A stretch of DNA of 64,000 nt, taken from positions 1,354,001-1,418,000 of the forward strand of contig NZ_OZ035011.1 in assembly GCF_964031165.1 (NCBI RefSeq), read 5' to 3'. Both the position numbers and the translations under genes were made by a program. Origin of the DNA: Rickettsiella endosymbiont of Rhagonycha lignosa. Lineage in GTDB: Bacteria; Pseudomonadota; Gammaproteobacteria; Diplorickettsiales; Diplorickettsiaceae. Below the pieces are notes generated by a model. The model was not told where the DNA came from. It did not search any database and worked only from the letters and a program-made list of their open reading frames with translations. Positions 45,467-53,982 of the stretch are shown one piece after another; the first letter of the stretch is position 1; each line of letters begins with the position of its first letter.

Positions 45467-47895
45467 TGCACATCTCCTAATTCGATAATTGGGTCGTTGG
45501 TATAAGGTAGTGGGACTGAAAAATAATAAACATGATTTTCCCAATTAACCGAGCCCTCTAATAGATGACCTTTTATTTCAGAAATATAAACCTCTCCGTC
45601 ATACCCTACAGGATAATTTTCACAAGAATTTTCATTATTTAAAATAAGTTCTGCTCCAACAGCGACAAACTTACCGTTCGGTGCTTTTAAATGTAAATCT
45701 ATACCTTGCATACGTTTAACCGAGAATTCTGCTAACACTCCACTATTAAAGTAAGGAATAACAGTTTGATGAGTAACATCAATCTGCGTATCTAATGGTA
45801 GTGTGGTAGGCTCTATTTCGACGGTATTTTCTTGATAGGGTAATAATTCTGTAATTAATAAATTACCATTTCTATCTGTTTTACCCATTAATTGATTTTC
45901 ATAATAGACATCCACACTGGGGAAGTCAGGAACCTTCACTAAAGCAAAACTTTGTGTGAGTTTACGTGCTAAAAAGCCATCGCCTGCAAAATATATAGCA
46001 CTGCCGCTTGCATCCACTTCATAACTAGCTTGTCCTCGACCTTGGCCTAAGCGCGCAGTGTATGCACCAATTTCAGTTTGTACTGTCATATCAGCACCTG
46101 CATAACGATTACTGTTATTACTTGCCAGAATGTTATAACCATAACCCTTACCTAGAGGGACTGGTTTAGTAAATTGCAACAGATCTTGTACTTGATGATT
46201 TTGCCAAGTGGTTGAATTATTAACGTAATAATTAACATCAGGGGCAAAAACTAGAGTGAGAAATGCTTGATTTGTTTGTGAGTTTCGTAAATCTCCGACA
46301 AAACCCAAACTTAGAGAAATATTTTTAAATAAATTATGTGTATAAGTAGCTGTCAATAATCGCGCTGTCGGGGTGTTAGATATTCCATTCTCGGTATTAA
46401 AATTGCGGCTGTTTACCATGGTAAAACTGGTACTCAATGATCCATAATTTTCTAAGCTGTAACCTAAGAATAATTGATTCACGACACTCGGGGGTGAGGT
46501 ATTAGGCTGTGTGCCAAGTTGAATAAAATTTAAAGTGGTTAAGCTAGTATTAAAACCATAACTCAGTTTTGGACCCTGACGAATAAAACCTAAACCTAAC
46601 AAACCTCCACCACCTGCATTATTGTGTCCCCCTGCCACAGCAACAGACGCCACACCATAGTTATTTAATAAATAATTAGCAGAGAAGCCTAAAGTTTGCT
46701 GATCAAACAATACTTCGGCGTGCCCACCTAAGGTTAAGTTGTCCGTAATGCCACGTTGATAAGTCGCTACAGCTAAAAAACGTCCATAATCATTGCTATT
46801 CACACCATAATTATCGCGTACAAATCCTGCTTCATAGGAAAAATCAACTAAATTGGGTTTCAGCAATTGCGGACTGGCGTAATAAGAAAAACTCACCACT
46901 TTGCTACGACCGAGCAAATCTTGTGTAACCACATTCACATCACCCGCTCCAGAAATAACCGGAATATTATTAAATATATAAGGGCCGTTGTTAACTATTT
47001 GCTGTTGGTTTAAAACACTATTCACAAAAACATCTACCGTACTGGGAATAGCGGCTTCCCCTTGATATCCAGGTAGTGGAAACGTCACTAAATTAGGTTG
47101 TGTATTAAAATTTGTCGCGTATTGAATACCAGCAAAACGTGATGCCCCACTCCAATAAGTCGAGCCCGTTATAGCATCACCAAAGCGCCAACGTGCAATT
47201 TTTTCCGGCTGATCTAAAGTCCAGGTGGTATTTAATCGCACTAATTTACTGGATTGATTCGTTAAAAGCGTAATATTATTTGCGTATTTGTTATAGGCAA
47301 GTACATCTGCAGTTCCAACGCCCAAACGATTAAATAATCCTAAACCCATTAATGCCGAAAGATTAGTTTGATTAATTCCAGGATAATTATTTCTTAAGGC
47401 TACCGCGTCATAATTGAGATAGGCGCCAGGATCTTTTGGACGTAACGCGCCTAAACGTTTACTAAAAGGATCAAAGGTTTGAATAGCAAATAATTCTGGA
47501 GGCGCAGATAAAGTTAGCTGCATCGCATACTGATCTAATTGATAATGAAGGCTAGGATACCAATCTAGTTTATATAAATGATATCGATGATAATTTAAAG
47601 GAGAGTGAGAATTAAATTGCATTTGCCATTGGCGTAAATCATTTTCTTCAATCCAGATATGACCGGATGGATCTTTATAACACTGTACTACGCCAGGCAA
47701 TAATGTCCCATTAAGCTTTATTTCAAGCAATAAAGGAATTACTGAAATTTTAGCTTTTTCCTTGGGTACTTGTTTTATTGAAGATTTTCTTCCTAGCTTT
47801 GCGTAACTATCGACGCTGATTAAAGAAAAAATTATAAAACATACAATTAATAAAAATTTAAATCCTATGCAAAACTGATTTTTTACAGTGTCCAT
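45457..47895 (-). CDS. Outer-membrane usher protein (Csu/archaic type)
   Basis: 812 residues, the outer-membrane pore and assembly platform of a chaperone-usher pilus. Signal segment to about residue 32. N-terminal domain contains NDLRQWQMQF; the central beta-barrel includes the plug domain and LPGYQGEAAIPSTVDVFVN; the C-terminal end holds the carboxypeptidase-like domains (TDRNGNLLITELLPYQENTVEI) and the final cysteine VQCY. Length typical for FimD-like ushers. The start overlaps the chaperone stop by 38 bases and the stop overlaps subunit 2 by 10 bases, so the three are translationally linked. Confidence 0.9.
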   Translation of the reverse strand: MDTVKNQFCIGFKFLLIVCFIIFSLISVDSYAKLGRKSSIKQVPKEKAKISVIPLLLEIKLNGTLLPGVVQCYKDPSGHIWIEENDLRQWQMQFNSHSPLNYHRYHLYKLDWYPSLHYQLDQYAMQLTLSAPPELFAIQTFDPFSKRLGALRPKDPGAYLNYDAVALRNNYPGINQTNLSALMGLGLFNRLGVGTADVLAYNKYANNITLLTNQSSKLVRLNTTWTLDQPEKIARWRFGDAITGSTYWSGASRFAGIQYATNFNTQPNLVTFPLPGYQGEAAIPSTVDVFVNSVLNQQQIVNNGPYIFNNIPVISGAGDVNVVTQDLLGRSKVVSFSYYASPQLLKPNLVDFSYEAGFVRDNYGVNSNDYGRFLAVATYQRGITDNLTLGGHAEVLFDQQTLGFSANYLLNNYGVASVAVAGGHNNAGGGGLLGLGFIRQGPKLSYGFNTSLTTLNFIQLGTQPNTSPPSVVNQLFLGYSLENYGSLSTSFTMVNSRNFNTENGISNTPTARLLTATYTHNLFKNISLSLGFVGDLRNSQTNQAFLTLVFAPDVNYYVNNSTTWQNHQVQDLLQFTKPVPLGKGYGYNILASNNSNRYAGADMTVQTEIGAYTARLGQGRGQASYEVDASGSAIYFAGDGFLARKLTQSFALVKVPDFPSVDVYYENQLMGKTDRNGNLLITELLPYQENTVEIEPTTLPLDTQIDVTHQTVIPYFNSGVLAEFSVKRMQGIDLHLKAPNGKFVAVGAELILNNENSCENYPVGYDGEVYISEIKGHLLEGSVNWENHVYYFSVPLPYTNDPIIELGDVQCY

Positions 47896-48577
47896 TAATA
47901 TTTGACTGAATATCCGTATAATTAATATTAGAATCGTCTTTAACTATCCAAGAATAAGAACTACGTGGTAAAACGTATGTAAAAGTTGAATGCTTTTTCA
48001 TGAAGTGTTCTTGCGGCTGATCAGACAATAATTGCCATTGATTTACAAATAAAGAAATATTGCCATCATTATATAAATTCAATTTTATATGATGTGCATC
48101 TAAAATTTTGATTGACCAAACTGCATTCTCAACCCTATGCAACGGCTGTATAAATAAAGGGATAGAGATATCCATTAAAAAATACAACGTTTGGCCTAAT
48201 TTTTTTTGTCTTGGTGGCTGCACTTCTTTCAAATGCATTCGATAAGTTTTTTGCACTGTGTTGTAAGTAGGATGTCTTAAAGCAAAACGAATAATCTGGG
48301 TTTTATGTGCAGGTAAGACAAATAATGGTGGTGTAAGTAAGATATCGTGAGAAATCTTATAAATATCTTTACCCTTAGGACTTTGATTCCAGTCAAATAA
48401 ACTTAATTGTAATATACTACTTTCATCACTTCGATTCGTTACTTTAAGCACACCTATCCTTTGACTAGGAGATAAAGAAAGCTGAACAGGCGTAACTTCT
48501 AAAACGTTAGCATTAACGATAGGTATAACCAGAATAGCTAGAATGCCAAACCTAGCAATATAGTACTTTATTTTCAT
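47858..48577 (-). CDS. Periplasmic pilus chaperone (PapD/CsuC-like)
   Basis: 239 residues. Signal peptide (LAILVIPIVNANV), then an immunoglobulin-like domain with LEVTPVQLSLSPSQRIGVLKVTNRSDESSILQL and the F1 strand/loop ILLTPPLFVLPAHKTQIIRFALR, the pilus-chaperone hallmarks (VTPxR, PxxxxxPPxxxLxPGxxQxIR pattern). It caps SCPU subunits in the periplasm and hands them to the usher encoded directly downstream. The start is preceded by 122 bases without strong features after subunit 3. Confidence 0.9.
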   Translation of the reverse strand: MKIKYYIARFGILAILVIPIVNANVLEVTPVQLSLSPSQRIGVLKVTNRSDESSILQLSLFDWNQSPKGKDIYKISHDILLTPPLFVLPAHKTQIIRFALRHPTYNTVQKTYRMHLKEVQPPRQKKLGQTLYFLMDISIPLFIQPLHRVENAVWSIKILDAHHIKLNLYNDGNISLFVNQWQLLSDQPQEHFMKKHSTFTYVLPRSSYSWIVKDDSNINYTDIQSNINGHCKKSVLHRI

Positions 48578-48699
48578 TTTTAATTGATCCCTTACAATCC
48601 TTTTTATAAATAAATAACTATTGAGCGTTTAATTAATAAATCAATTAGCATAATAAGTACCATTTATATGTTCGTCAGGATACTTTAAACAGAATAATG

Positions 48700-49185
48700 T
48701 CAGTAAGTAACGGTTATTAGTACAGTGTCATTATAACTACCTGTCGCAGGAACTGCACCGGCAGCTATTCGCCCATAGACTGTAGATAATTGAACCACTC
48801 CATTACCTGTCAAATTTACTGTATCAGTGGGCGGAGTATTTCCCCAATTTATTGTGCGCGCTGGATCTTGAAAAAGTCTATAGCCAAGTGTTCCCGAAGG
48901 TGTTCCTGTCATAACCCTGTTAGTAATAGTTGCCCCACTACCTGTTCCGGCATTTAAACCAATGGTATATGCAGTACCATTATTACAAGTCACCTCGATG
49001 CTACCCGTCGCATCGTTTTGAGCTCCCGAATAGTTACCAAAGTTTACCGAAGTAATATTACCAAAGATACAAGTTGCATTCACTGTTGCGTTAACGGGTA
49101 AATTTGCCGTTACTGTCGCAGCAAATGCAACTGGATTGAAAAATATAATTAACAATAAAAAAAAAGCATTTTGTGCTCTAAACAT
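48700..49185 (-). CDS. Spore coat U domain pilus subunit 3
   Basis: 161 residues. Signal peptide ending AFAAT, two conserved cysteines (NATCIFGNIT, IEVTCNNGTAY), GTGSGATITNRVM and RLFQDPARTINWGN, then the C-terminal STVYGRIAAGAVPATGSYNDTVLITVTY. Among the four subunits this is closest to the canonical CsuA/B major pilin. ATG 49185 follows AAGGAAA; a TTG 18 bases upstream is not needed. Confidence 0.85.
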   Translation of the reverse strand: MFRAQNAFFLLLIIFFNPVAFAATVTANLPVNATVNATCIFGNITSVNFGNYSGAQNDATGSIEVTCNNGTAYTIGLNAGTGSGATITNRVMTGTPSGTLGYRLFQDPARTINWGNTPPTDTVNLTGNGVVQLSTVYGRIAAGAVPATGSYNDTVLITVTY

Positions 49186-49312
49186 AATCGATTTCCTTAT
49201 CAAATGAAGATCCTACAGCACAAGAAGAGAATATAATGCTTTGTTAAAGTGATCAAGTTTAAATTAACTTAACTCTAGCCTATAAAATAATCACATAATT
49301 ACTTAGTTGATA

Positions 49313-49816
49313 TTAAAATGTTACAAATAGGGTCACTCGATCTAAATAGGCACCTGCCGTCACCGCTTGATTGCTAGGAATTTCCCCATAAATAGTAATC
49401 ACTTCGGCAGATCCAGTTGCTATTTGATGCAAAGTATTTTGGCCAATTACTGTTCCATAGCTATGTTGATGACCTGCATCTTGGAAAAGACCGTAATTTA
49501 ATAGTTGATTTCCACCTTGTTTGGTTAACAGCCGATGATTTTCTGTTGCACCTACACCTTGCCCCCTGTCAATCCCTATATCATAGGCTAAATTAGGTAT
49601 ACAGTTTATTGTAACTGTACCTGTCGCATAATCCGGATTAAAACTTAATGAATAATAATTAGGAAATCTCATATTTGAAACAGAACCAAATGTACAATTT
49701 GCTCCACCACCGACGGTCGCCATAACCCCTAAGGTGTTATTTATAGTTACACCCATTACATCCTGGAAAACTAAAAAAAGCAAAATACTGATTGAAAATT
49801 TAATAAAACAACGCAT
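49313..49816 (-). CDS. Spore coat U domain pilus subunit 4
   Basis: 167 residues. Signal peptide (ISILLFLVFQDVMG), SCPU body with CTFGSVSNMRF, VTINCIPNLAYDIGIDRGQG, LFQDAGHQHSYG and C-terminal VITIYGEIPSNQAVTAGAYLDRVTLFV. First gene of the operon on the minus strand. Its ribosome binding site is the eight-G run 49818-49825, one base before the ATG, which makes it a candidate for phase variation by slippage. Confidence 0.83.
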   Translation of the reverse strand: MRCFIKFSISILLFLVFQDVMGVTINNTLGVMATVGGGANCTFGSVSNMRFPNYYSLSFNPDYATGTVTINCIPNLAYDIGIDRGQGVGATENHRLLTKQGGNQLLNYGLFQDAGHQHSYGTVIGQNTLHQIATGSAEVITIYGEIPSNQAVTAGAYLDRVTLFVTF

Positions 49817-49817
49817 A

Positions 49818-49825
49818 CCCCCCCC
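49818..49825 (-). promoter_or_regulatory. G8 homopolymer at the pilus-operon ribosome binding site
   Basis: Eight C on the plus strand (TTAGGGGGGGGT then ATG on the minus strand). A change of one or two G would alter the spacing or strength of the Shine-Dalgarno of the first pilus gene. Confidence 0.5.
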
Positions 49826-49976
49826 TAAGACCTAAAGCTTTTTATGGTTTTTTCTATGCGTTTTTTATTTAATCAACTACCTGCTTAGGTCGCTTATATA
49901 AATACTGGTAATAATTTATAATCGTTAATTTATTCTAGTGAATATTTGCTGATTTAACGAATAAGGCTGGGTTTTT

Positions 49977-50906
49977 ATGTTCGAAAAAATAATTGGTAAA
50001 AATAACAGCATTGATCTCATCGATCTTGGGCTTATTCGAATCAGTGGCAAAGACGCCAAGCAATTCTTACAAGGTCAATTGACTTGTGATTTGGAGGAAA
50101 TCAGTGCAGAACAAAGCCGATTAGGTGCACATTGTGATGTCAAAGGGCGCGTAATTGCTAGTTTTCGTTTATTTTTTTACCAAAATAATTATTACTTGTT
50201 ATTGCCGCTCAATATGCTGCCGCTTTTATTAGCCTCCTTACAAAAGTATGCGGTTTTTTCAAAAATAACGTTAACGGATGTCAGTAAAGATTGGCAAAAA
50301 ATTGGACTTTATGGCCCTTTTTTAAAAGATTTACTAAATGATCAGAAATTATACATAGCAAAGGAAAATGAAGTTACAGAGTTTAATAATAAGCTAAGTT
50401 TATCTATTCCAGGACTTGCGCCGCGCATTATTTTGCTAGTGCCTACTTCTGAACCCATTGGGTTTATCGAGGCGCTTGAGCTACAGAATATTGATCACTG
50501 GCACTTACTAGATATCATTGCTGGCATTCCGACCATTTATCCCGAAACCAGTAGTCAATTTACACCACATCAACTGAACTTCCCACAGATAAACGGCGTG
50601 AGCTTTAACAAAGGTTGTTATATAGGTCAAGAAATCATCGCTCGAACACATTATCTAGGAAAATCCAAAAGTCGCCTTTATCGAGTAAGCTTTCAAGCTG
50701 ATAATCCACCCTTACCAGGCACCCCTCTATTTGACAGTAATCAAAAGATCGAAAAAGGCACTCTGATTATGTGCGCTAAAGAATTGCGTAATTGTTACCA
50801 AGCCTTGGCATGTTTGCAAACTCAAGCTATTTCCCATAGTATCAGTCTAGGGAGTCCTGAAGGTCCATTAATAGACCTTTTAGAACTGCCTTATTCTATT
50901 AACTAG
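49977..50906 (+). CDS. ygfZ: Folate-binding iron-sulfur assembly protein YgfZ
   Basis: 309 residues. Similar to the T-protein of glycine cleavage. LIRISGKDAKQFLQGQLTCDL at the N-terminus and the invariant KGCYIGQEIIARTHY (the K-G-C-Y-x-G-Q-E motif whose cysteine is needed) at about residue 217 are diagnostic. YgfZ helps maintain certain Fe-S enzymes, such as MiaB and RlmN-type proteins, with tetrahydrofolate. Divergent from the pilus operon. The next gene begins 10 bases after its stop. Confidence 0.94.
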   Translation: MFEKIIGKNNSIDLIDLGLIRISGKDAKQFLQGQLTCDLEEISAEQSRLGAHCDVKGRVIASFRLFFYQNNYYLLLPLNMLPLLLASLQKYAVFSKITLTDVSKDWQKIGLYGPFLKDLLNDQKLYIAKENEVTEFNNKLSLSIPGLAPRIILLVPTSEPIGFIEALELQNIDHWHLLDIIAGIPTIYPETSSQFTPHQLNFPQINGVSFNKGCYIGQEIIARTHYLGKSKSRLYRVSFQADNPPLPGTPLFDSNQKIEKGTLIMCAKELRNCYQALACLQTQAISHSISLGSPEGPLIDLLELPYSIN

Positions 50907-50916
50907 AACTAAAAAT

Positions 50917-51345
50917 ATGCTTACCATACAAAAAAAAATATTAGGTTTTATTCTGCTATTAGGTATCAGTGCGAGTGTATTAGCCAATGTTCCCCCTACT
51001 AATGGCAACGCTCCTTCTGCAACATTCAGCAACCCACAAAGTAAAGCTATCGAGTTTGCTAGACAAGCGGGTGCTATAGCCGGTATCGCTCAGGCTTGCG
51101 GCCAGAATTTAGGAGATTTTTCTGCAAGAATAAACGAAGCCCTAAATAAGTTATCGAGTGATCCTTCTGATCAAGCAGCCGCTTCTTTGGTTTATCAACG
51201 CATCACCCAAGAAGCGCAAATAGCTGAAAGTAAAAACCAAACTATCCCTTGCATGAAGGTGCTACAGGATTTTCGAAATTTACCAATTATGCAATCTGAC
51301 TATAAAACCACGGTTATCGATCAACTTAATCCAGCTGGTCCATAA
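50917..51345 (+). CDS. Hypothetical exported protein, 142 residues
   Basis: Not recognised. Signal peptide LGFILLLGISASVLAN with cleavage after ALAN-like ASVLA|N, a short P/N/S-rich linker, then a helical domain with two cysteines (AIAQACGQN and TIPCMKV) that could form a disulfide. Probably periplasmic. It is 10 bases downstream of ygfZ, so the two are probably co-transcribed. The fold may be a small helical bundle; no enzyme motif is visible. Confidence 0.65.
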   Translation: MLTIQKKILGFILLLGISASVLANVPPTNGNAPSATFSNPQSKAIEFARQAGAIAGIAQACGQNLGDFSARINEALNKLSSDPSDQAAASLVYQRITQEAQIAESKNQTIPCMKVLQDFRNLPIMQSDYKTTVIDQLNPAGP

Positions 51346-51355
51346 TAATCGATAT

Positions 51356-52627
51356 TTATATCACTAATTGTTGTGAGTTCGATTCCCGAATAAAAAATAA
51401 CAAAATTAGAGATAATAGAAGATAAATGGGTAATATACTTAATGCATGCCGGTATTCAATAGTTGAAAAGTAATGCACGCCTGATATCAATTTGCCATGC
51501 CAGTGGCCATCTAATAATTTTCCTATCAATGGCTGAGTTAACGCACTGACAATAATATCGCCGGTATTTATTAAGGCGATTATTGTCGCTGCAACAGTTA
51601 TTTTATTTAATTCTCTTCCCAATGCAAAACCTAGCATAAATGCACCAGTGCTAAATCCAAATATAAATAACAAAACTCCCAACAACCAAAGTGGAAAATT
51701 CATATAGATAATCAAGGTCATGCAAACTAAAGCTACAAAAGCATTAATCAACATTACCGGACGTCGTTTGTTTATCCGATCCGACCATAAACCTATTAAT
51801 GGACTGCCAAAGGCTAAACCTAAAAAAATAAAAGAAGCCAAAAAAGCTGCTTGTGTATGAGAAACCTGATAAGTTTCTTTTAGGAAAGGAATACACCAAA
51901 GTCCGGCAAAACTATCGATGGGTGAAAAAGCCAATCCACTATAAAACGTAATTAACCAGTTTTGTTTATTATTCAATACCATCCACACATCATGAAACGA
52001 AAATTTTTCATTTATTCCAGTTTCGCTGACTGCTCCAGCCGGGTTGTCACGCACAATTAAATAAAATAAAATCGCTAAAATAAGTCCACTCACAGCACAC
52101 AAATACAAACTCTGTCGCCAACCCAAAACACTAACCGCAAAGGACAATGGCACCTGGCCTGCAACTGCACCTAACATCGCTGCTGTAGCCAACAAACCAC
52201 CAACAAATGCAAATTGATTGGGTTTGAACCAAAGGCTAGTCATCTTCATATAACTAACTGTAGCAAAAGCCGCTCCAACGCCCATTAATGCCCTAGCCCA
52301 AGTTGCTATATTTAAGTTATGTGCCTTAGAGAAAATATAAATTCCGGCCGCACATATCAAAATAGCTATTGCAGTTAATAAACGCGGACTATAACGGTCG
52401 AGTAAAACACCCACAAAAAGTTGAGCTATCAAAAATGAATAAAAAAAACTCGCCGCTAAATTACCTAAACCGGTACCTTGTATCTGAAATACACGCATCA
52501 GGTCCTCGGTCATGATGCTGGGAGAGACTTGTAAAATGTATTTATAAAATAAAAATGCGGCAGCTAGAGCAATGACTAACCAAGGATACAATCGGTGAGT
52601 GGTAAAATGTTTCTTTTCTATAGACAT
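51356..52627 (-). CDS. Major facilitator superfamily transporter
   Basis: 423 residues, about 12 membrane segments. The loop LLDRYSPRLLTAIAIL matches the MFS motif A position (GxLxDRxGRRxxL), and GLWSDRINKRRPVML is its second copy after the sixth helix, so both halves are present. Substrate not recognised; in Legionellales many such transporters import metabolites from the host. Converges with the exported-protein gene (10 bases between stops) and is about 200 bases from tRNA-Arg. Confidence 0.85.
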   Translation of the reverse strand: MSIEKKHFTTHRLYPWLVIALAAAFLFYKYILQVSPSIMTEDLMRVFQIQGTGLGNLAASFFYSFLIAQLFVGVLLDRYSPRLLTAIAILICAAGIYIFSKAHNLNIATWARALMGVGAAFATVSYMKMTSLWFKPNQFAFVGGLLATAAMLGAVAGQVPLSFAVSVLGWRQSLYLCAVSGLILAILFYLIVRDNPAGAVSETGINEKFSFHDVWMVLNNKQNWLITFYSGLAFSPIDSFAGLWCIPFLKETYQVSHTQAAFLASFIFLGLAFGSPLIGLWSDRINKRRPVMLINAFVALVCMTLIIYMNFPLWLLGVLLFIFGFSTGAFMLGFALGRELNKITVAATIIALINTGDIIVSALTQPLIGKLLDGHWHGKLISGVHYFSTIEYRHALSILPIYLLLSLILLFFIRESNSQQLVI

Positions 52628-52794
52628 GACATGCTAAACCTTAAAATTTATTTAGCGCGACATTATGGCATTATTAGGCAATTTTTGCACTTCTTATCAC
52701 AGTCACAGGACATTCTAAAAAATCTTAGGATCAAATTGATATTACAAATTTAAAAAAAATAAATATTTAATTATTAAACTAATAAATTTATTGA

Positions 52795-52822
52795 TTCGCA
52801 AATTAAAGTCTCGGCGTATAAT
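52795..52822 (+). promoter_or_regulatory. Promoter of tRNA-Arg
   Basis: A perfect -10 TATAAT at 52817-52822 and a -35-like TTCGCA at 52795-52800 with 16 bases between. The tRNA begins 12 bases after the -10. Confidence 0.7.
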
Positions 52823-52834
52823 ACGATTCATACA

Positions 52835-52911
52835 GCCCCGGTGGCACAGTTGGAAAGCGCGGTCCCCTCCTAAGGGACAGGTCGCCGGTTCGAATCCGGC
52901 CTGGGGCACCA
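52835..52911 (+). tRNA. tRNA-Arg (anticodon CCT, reads AGG)
   Basis: 77 bases with an encoded CCA end. Acceptor stem GCCCCGG/CTGGGGC, anticodon stem GTCCC/GGGAC with loop CTCCTAA (anticodon CCT), T arm GCCGG-TTCGAAT-CCGGC. The D stem has one weak pair. A good promoter lies immediately upstream. The only tRNA I find in the window. Confidence 0.95.
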
Positions 52912-52959
52912 CATTTGCAAGAGGATAAACAAACGACTAGGCTTTTGCTTAGAGGTCTA

Positions 52960-53826
52960 ATGAATATTTTATCGATACAATCCCATGTCAGTTATGGTTA
53001 TGTGGGTAACAAAGCGGCGACTTTCCCCTTACAAGCGCTGGGATTTGATGTGTGGCCCGTTAATACAGTGCAATTTTCCAACCATACTGGCTATGGTCAT
53101 TGGCAAGGTGATATTTGCACTGCTGAGCAGGTTCGTGCCGTCATACAGGGTTTAGTTTCCTTAAATTTAGCAAAACAATGCAATGCGATTTTATCTGGTT
53201 ATATTGGTGATAAAGAAATTGGCCGCGTTATTGTTGAAACCGTACAACAATTTCAACAAGCCAATCCTAAACTCATTTATCTATGTGATCCCGTTATGGC
53301 TACGCCGAATGGTAAAGCCTGTTTTGTTAAACCGGATATTCCCGATTTCTTTCGTACCCAAATTTTATCCATTGCTAGCATTATTACACCCAATCATTTT
53401 GAAGCGGAATATTTATACGGAAAAAAAATTAATAATTTAAATGATTTAAAACAAGCTGCGCATTTTTTTCATAATCAAGGAATACTTATTCTCATCATAA
53501 CTAGCCTAAATTTAAAAGAAAAATCGATATCAAACTCGAACAAACTTACCGCTTTTCTTTCAAGCAAACAAGGACAATGGTGCGCTACAATTTCTACTCC
53601 CAGCATACCTGCAATGATCAACGGCAGTGGGGATCTTTTTTCAGCGCTGTATTTAGGTCATTTTTTGTTAACTCACAACGCTTTAACTGCTTTCCGTTTA
53701 GCCTTAAATAAAACCCATCAAGTAATTCAAACCACTCATGCAGCAAATCGCTGCGAATTAAAAATTATTGGTAATGATTATAAGCAAGCTGCTCCAGATT
53801 ATGTTATGCTACAACAGATAGAATAA
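52960..53826 (+). CDS. pdxY: Pyridoxal kinase
   Basis: 288 residues, ribokinase-like. N-terminal ILSIQSHVSYGYVGNKAATFPLQALG is the PdxY/PdxK signature. NGSGDLFSALYLGHFL near the C-terminus carries the catalytic aspartate (G-S/T-G-D). Phosphorylates pyridoxal to the cofactor PLP in salvage. Start ATG 52960 behind AGAGGT; a TTG 15 codons upstream reads into the tRNA flank and is unlikely. It follows the tRNA by 48 bases. Confidence 0.93.
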   Translation: MNILSIQSHVSYGYVGNKAATFPLQALGFDVWPVNTVQFSNHTGYGHWQGDICTAEQVRAVIQGLVSLNLAKQCNAILSGYIGDKEIGRVIVETVQQFQQANPKLIYLCDPVMATPNGKACFVKPDIPDFFRTQILSIASIITPNHFEAEYLYGKKINNLNDLKQAAHFFHNQGILILIITSLNLKEKSISNSNKLTAFLSSKQGQWCATISTPSIPAMINGSGDLFSALYLGHFLLTHNALTAFRLALNKTHQVIQTTHAANRCELKIIGNDYKQAAPDYVMLQQIE

Positions 53827-53838
53827 CAGGAAGTTACA

Positions 53839-53982
53839 ATGAAAGATTATCGTTTTTATTTATGGATAGCCTACCTCTCAACCGCTACTGTTCTGTTAAT
53901 TAATCTACTAACTCCTCTAATTCGTTATTATAAGTTACTTAAGAAAAAGCGAAGCATTACGTCATTAATCACAAAAAAATAA
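53839..53982 (+). CDS. CcmD-like membrane microprotein, 47 residues
   Basis: A small gene. Start ATG 53839 after CAGGAAG, stop overlapping the lpxK ATG by one base (TAATG). The product has one transmembrane helix (LWIAYLSTATVLLINLL at about 8-24) followed by a strongly basic tail. The aromatic W-x-A-Y before the helix and the basic end resemble CcmD, the small protein of the cytochrome c haem-handling complex CcmABCD. No other ccm gene is in the window, so function remains tentative; it might alternatively be an lpxK-linked membrane anchor. Confidence 0.6.
   Translation: MKDYRFYLWIAYLSTATVLLINLLTPLIRYYKLLKKKRSITSLITKK

Noticed and set aside
52835-52911. tRNA-Arg as an integration (att) site for an island
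   Set aside because: No duplicated 3' tRNA end or integrase was seen nearby, and the downstream genes (pdxY, lpxK) are ordinary core genes.
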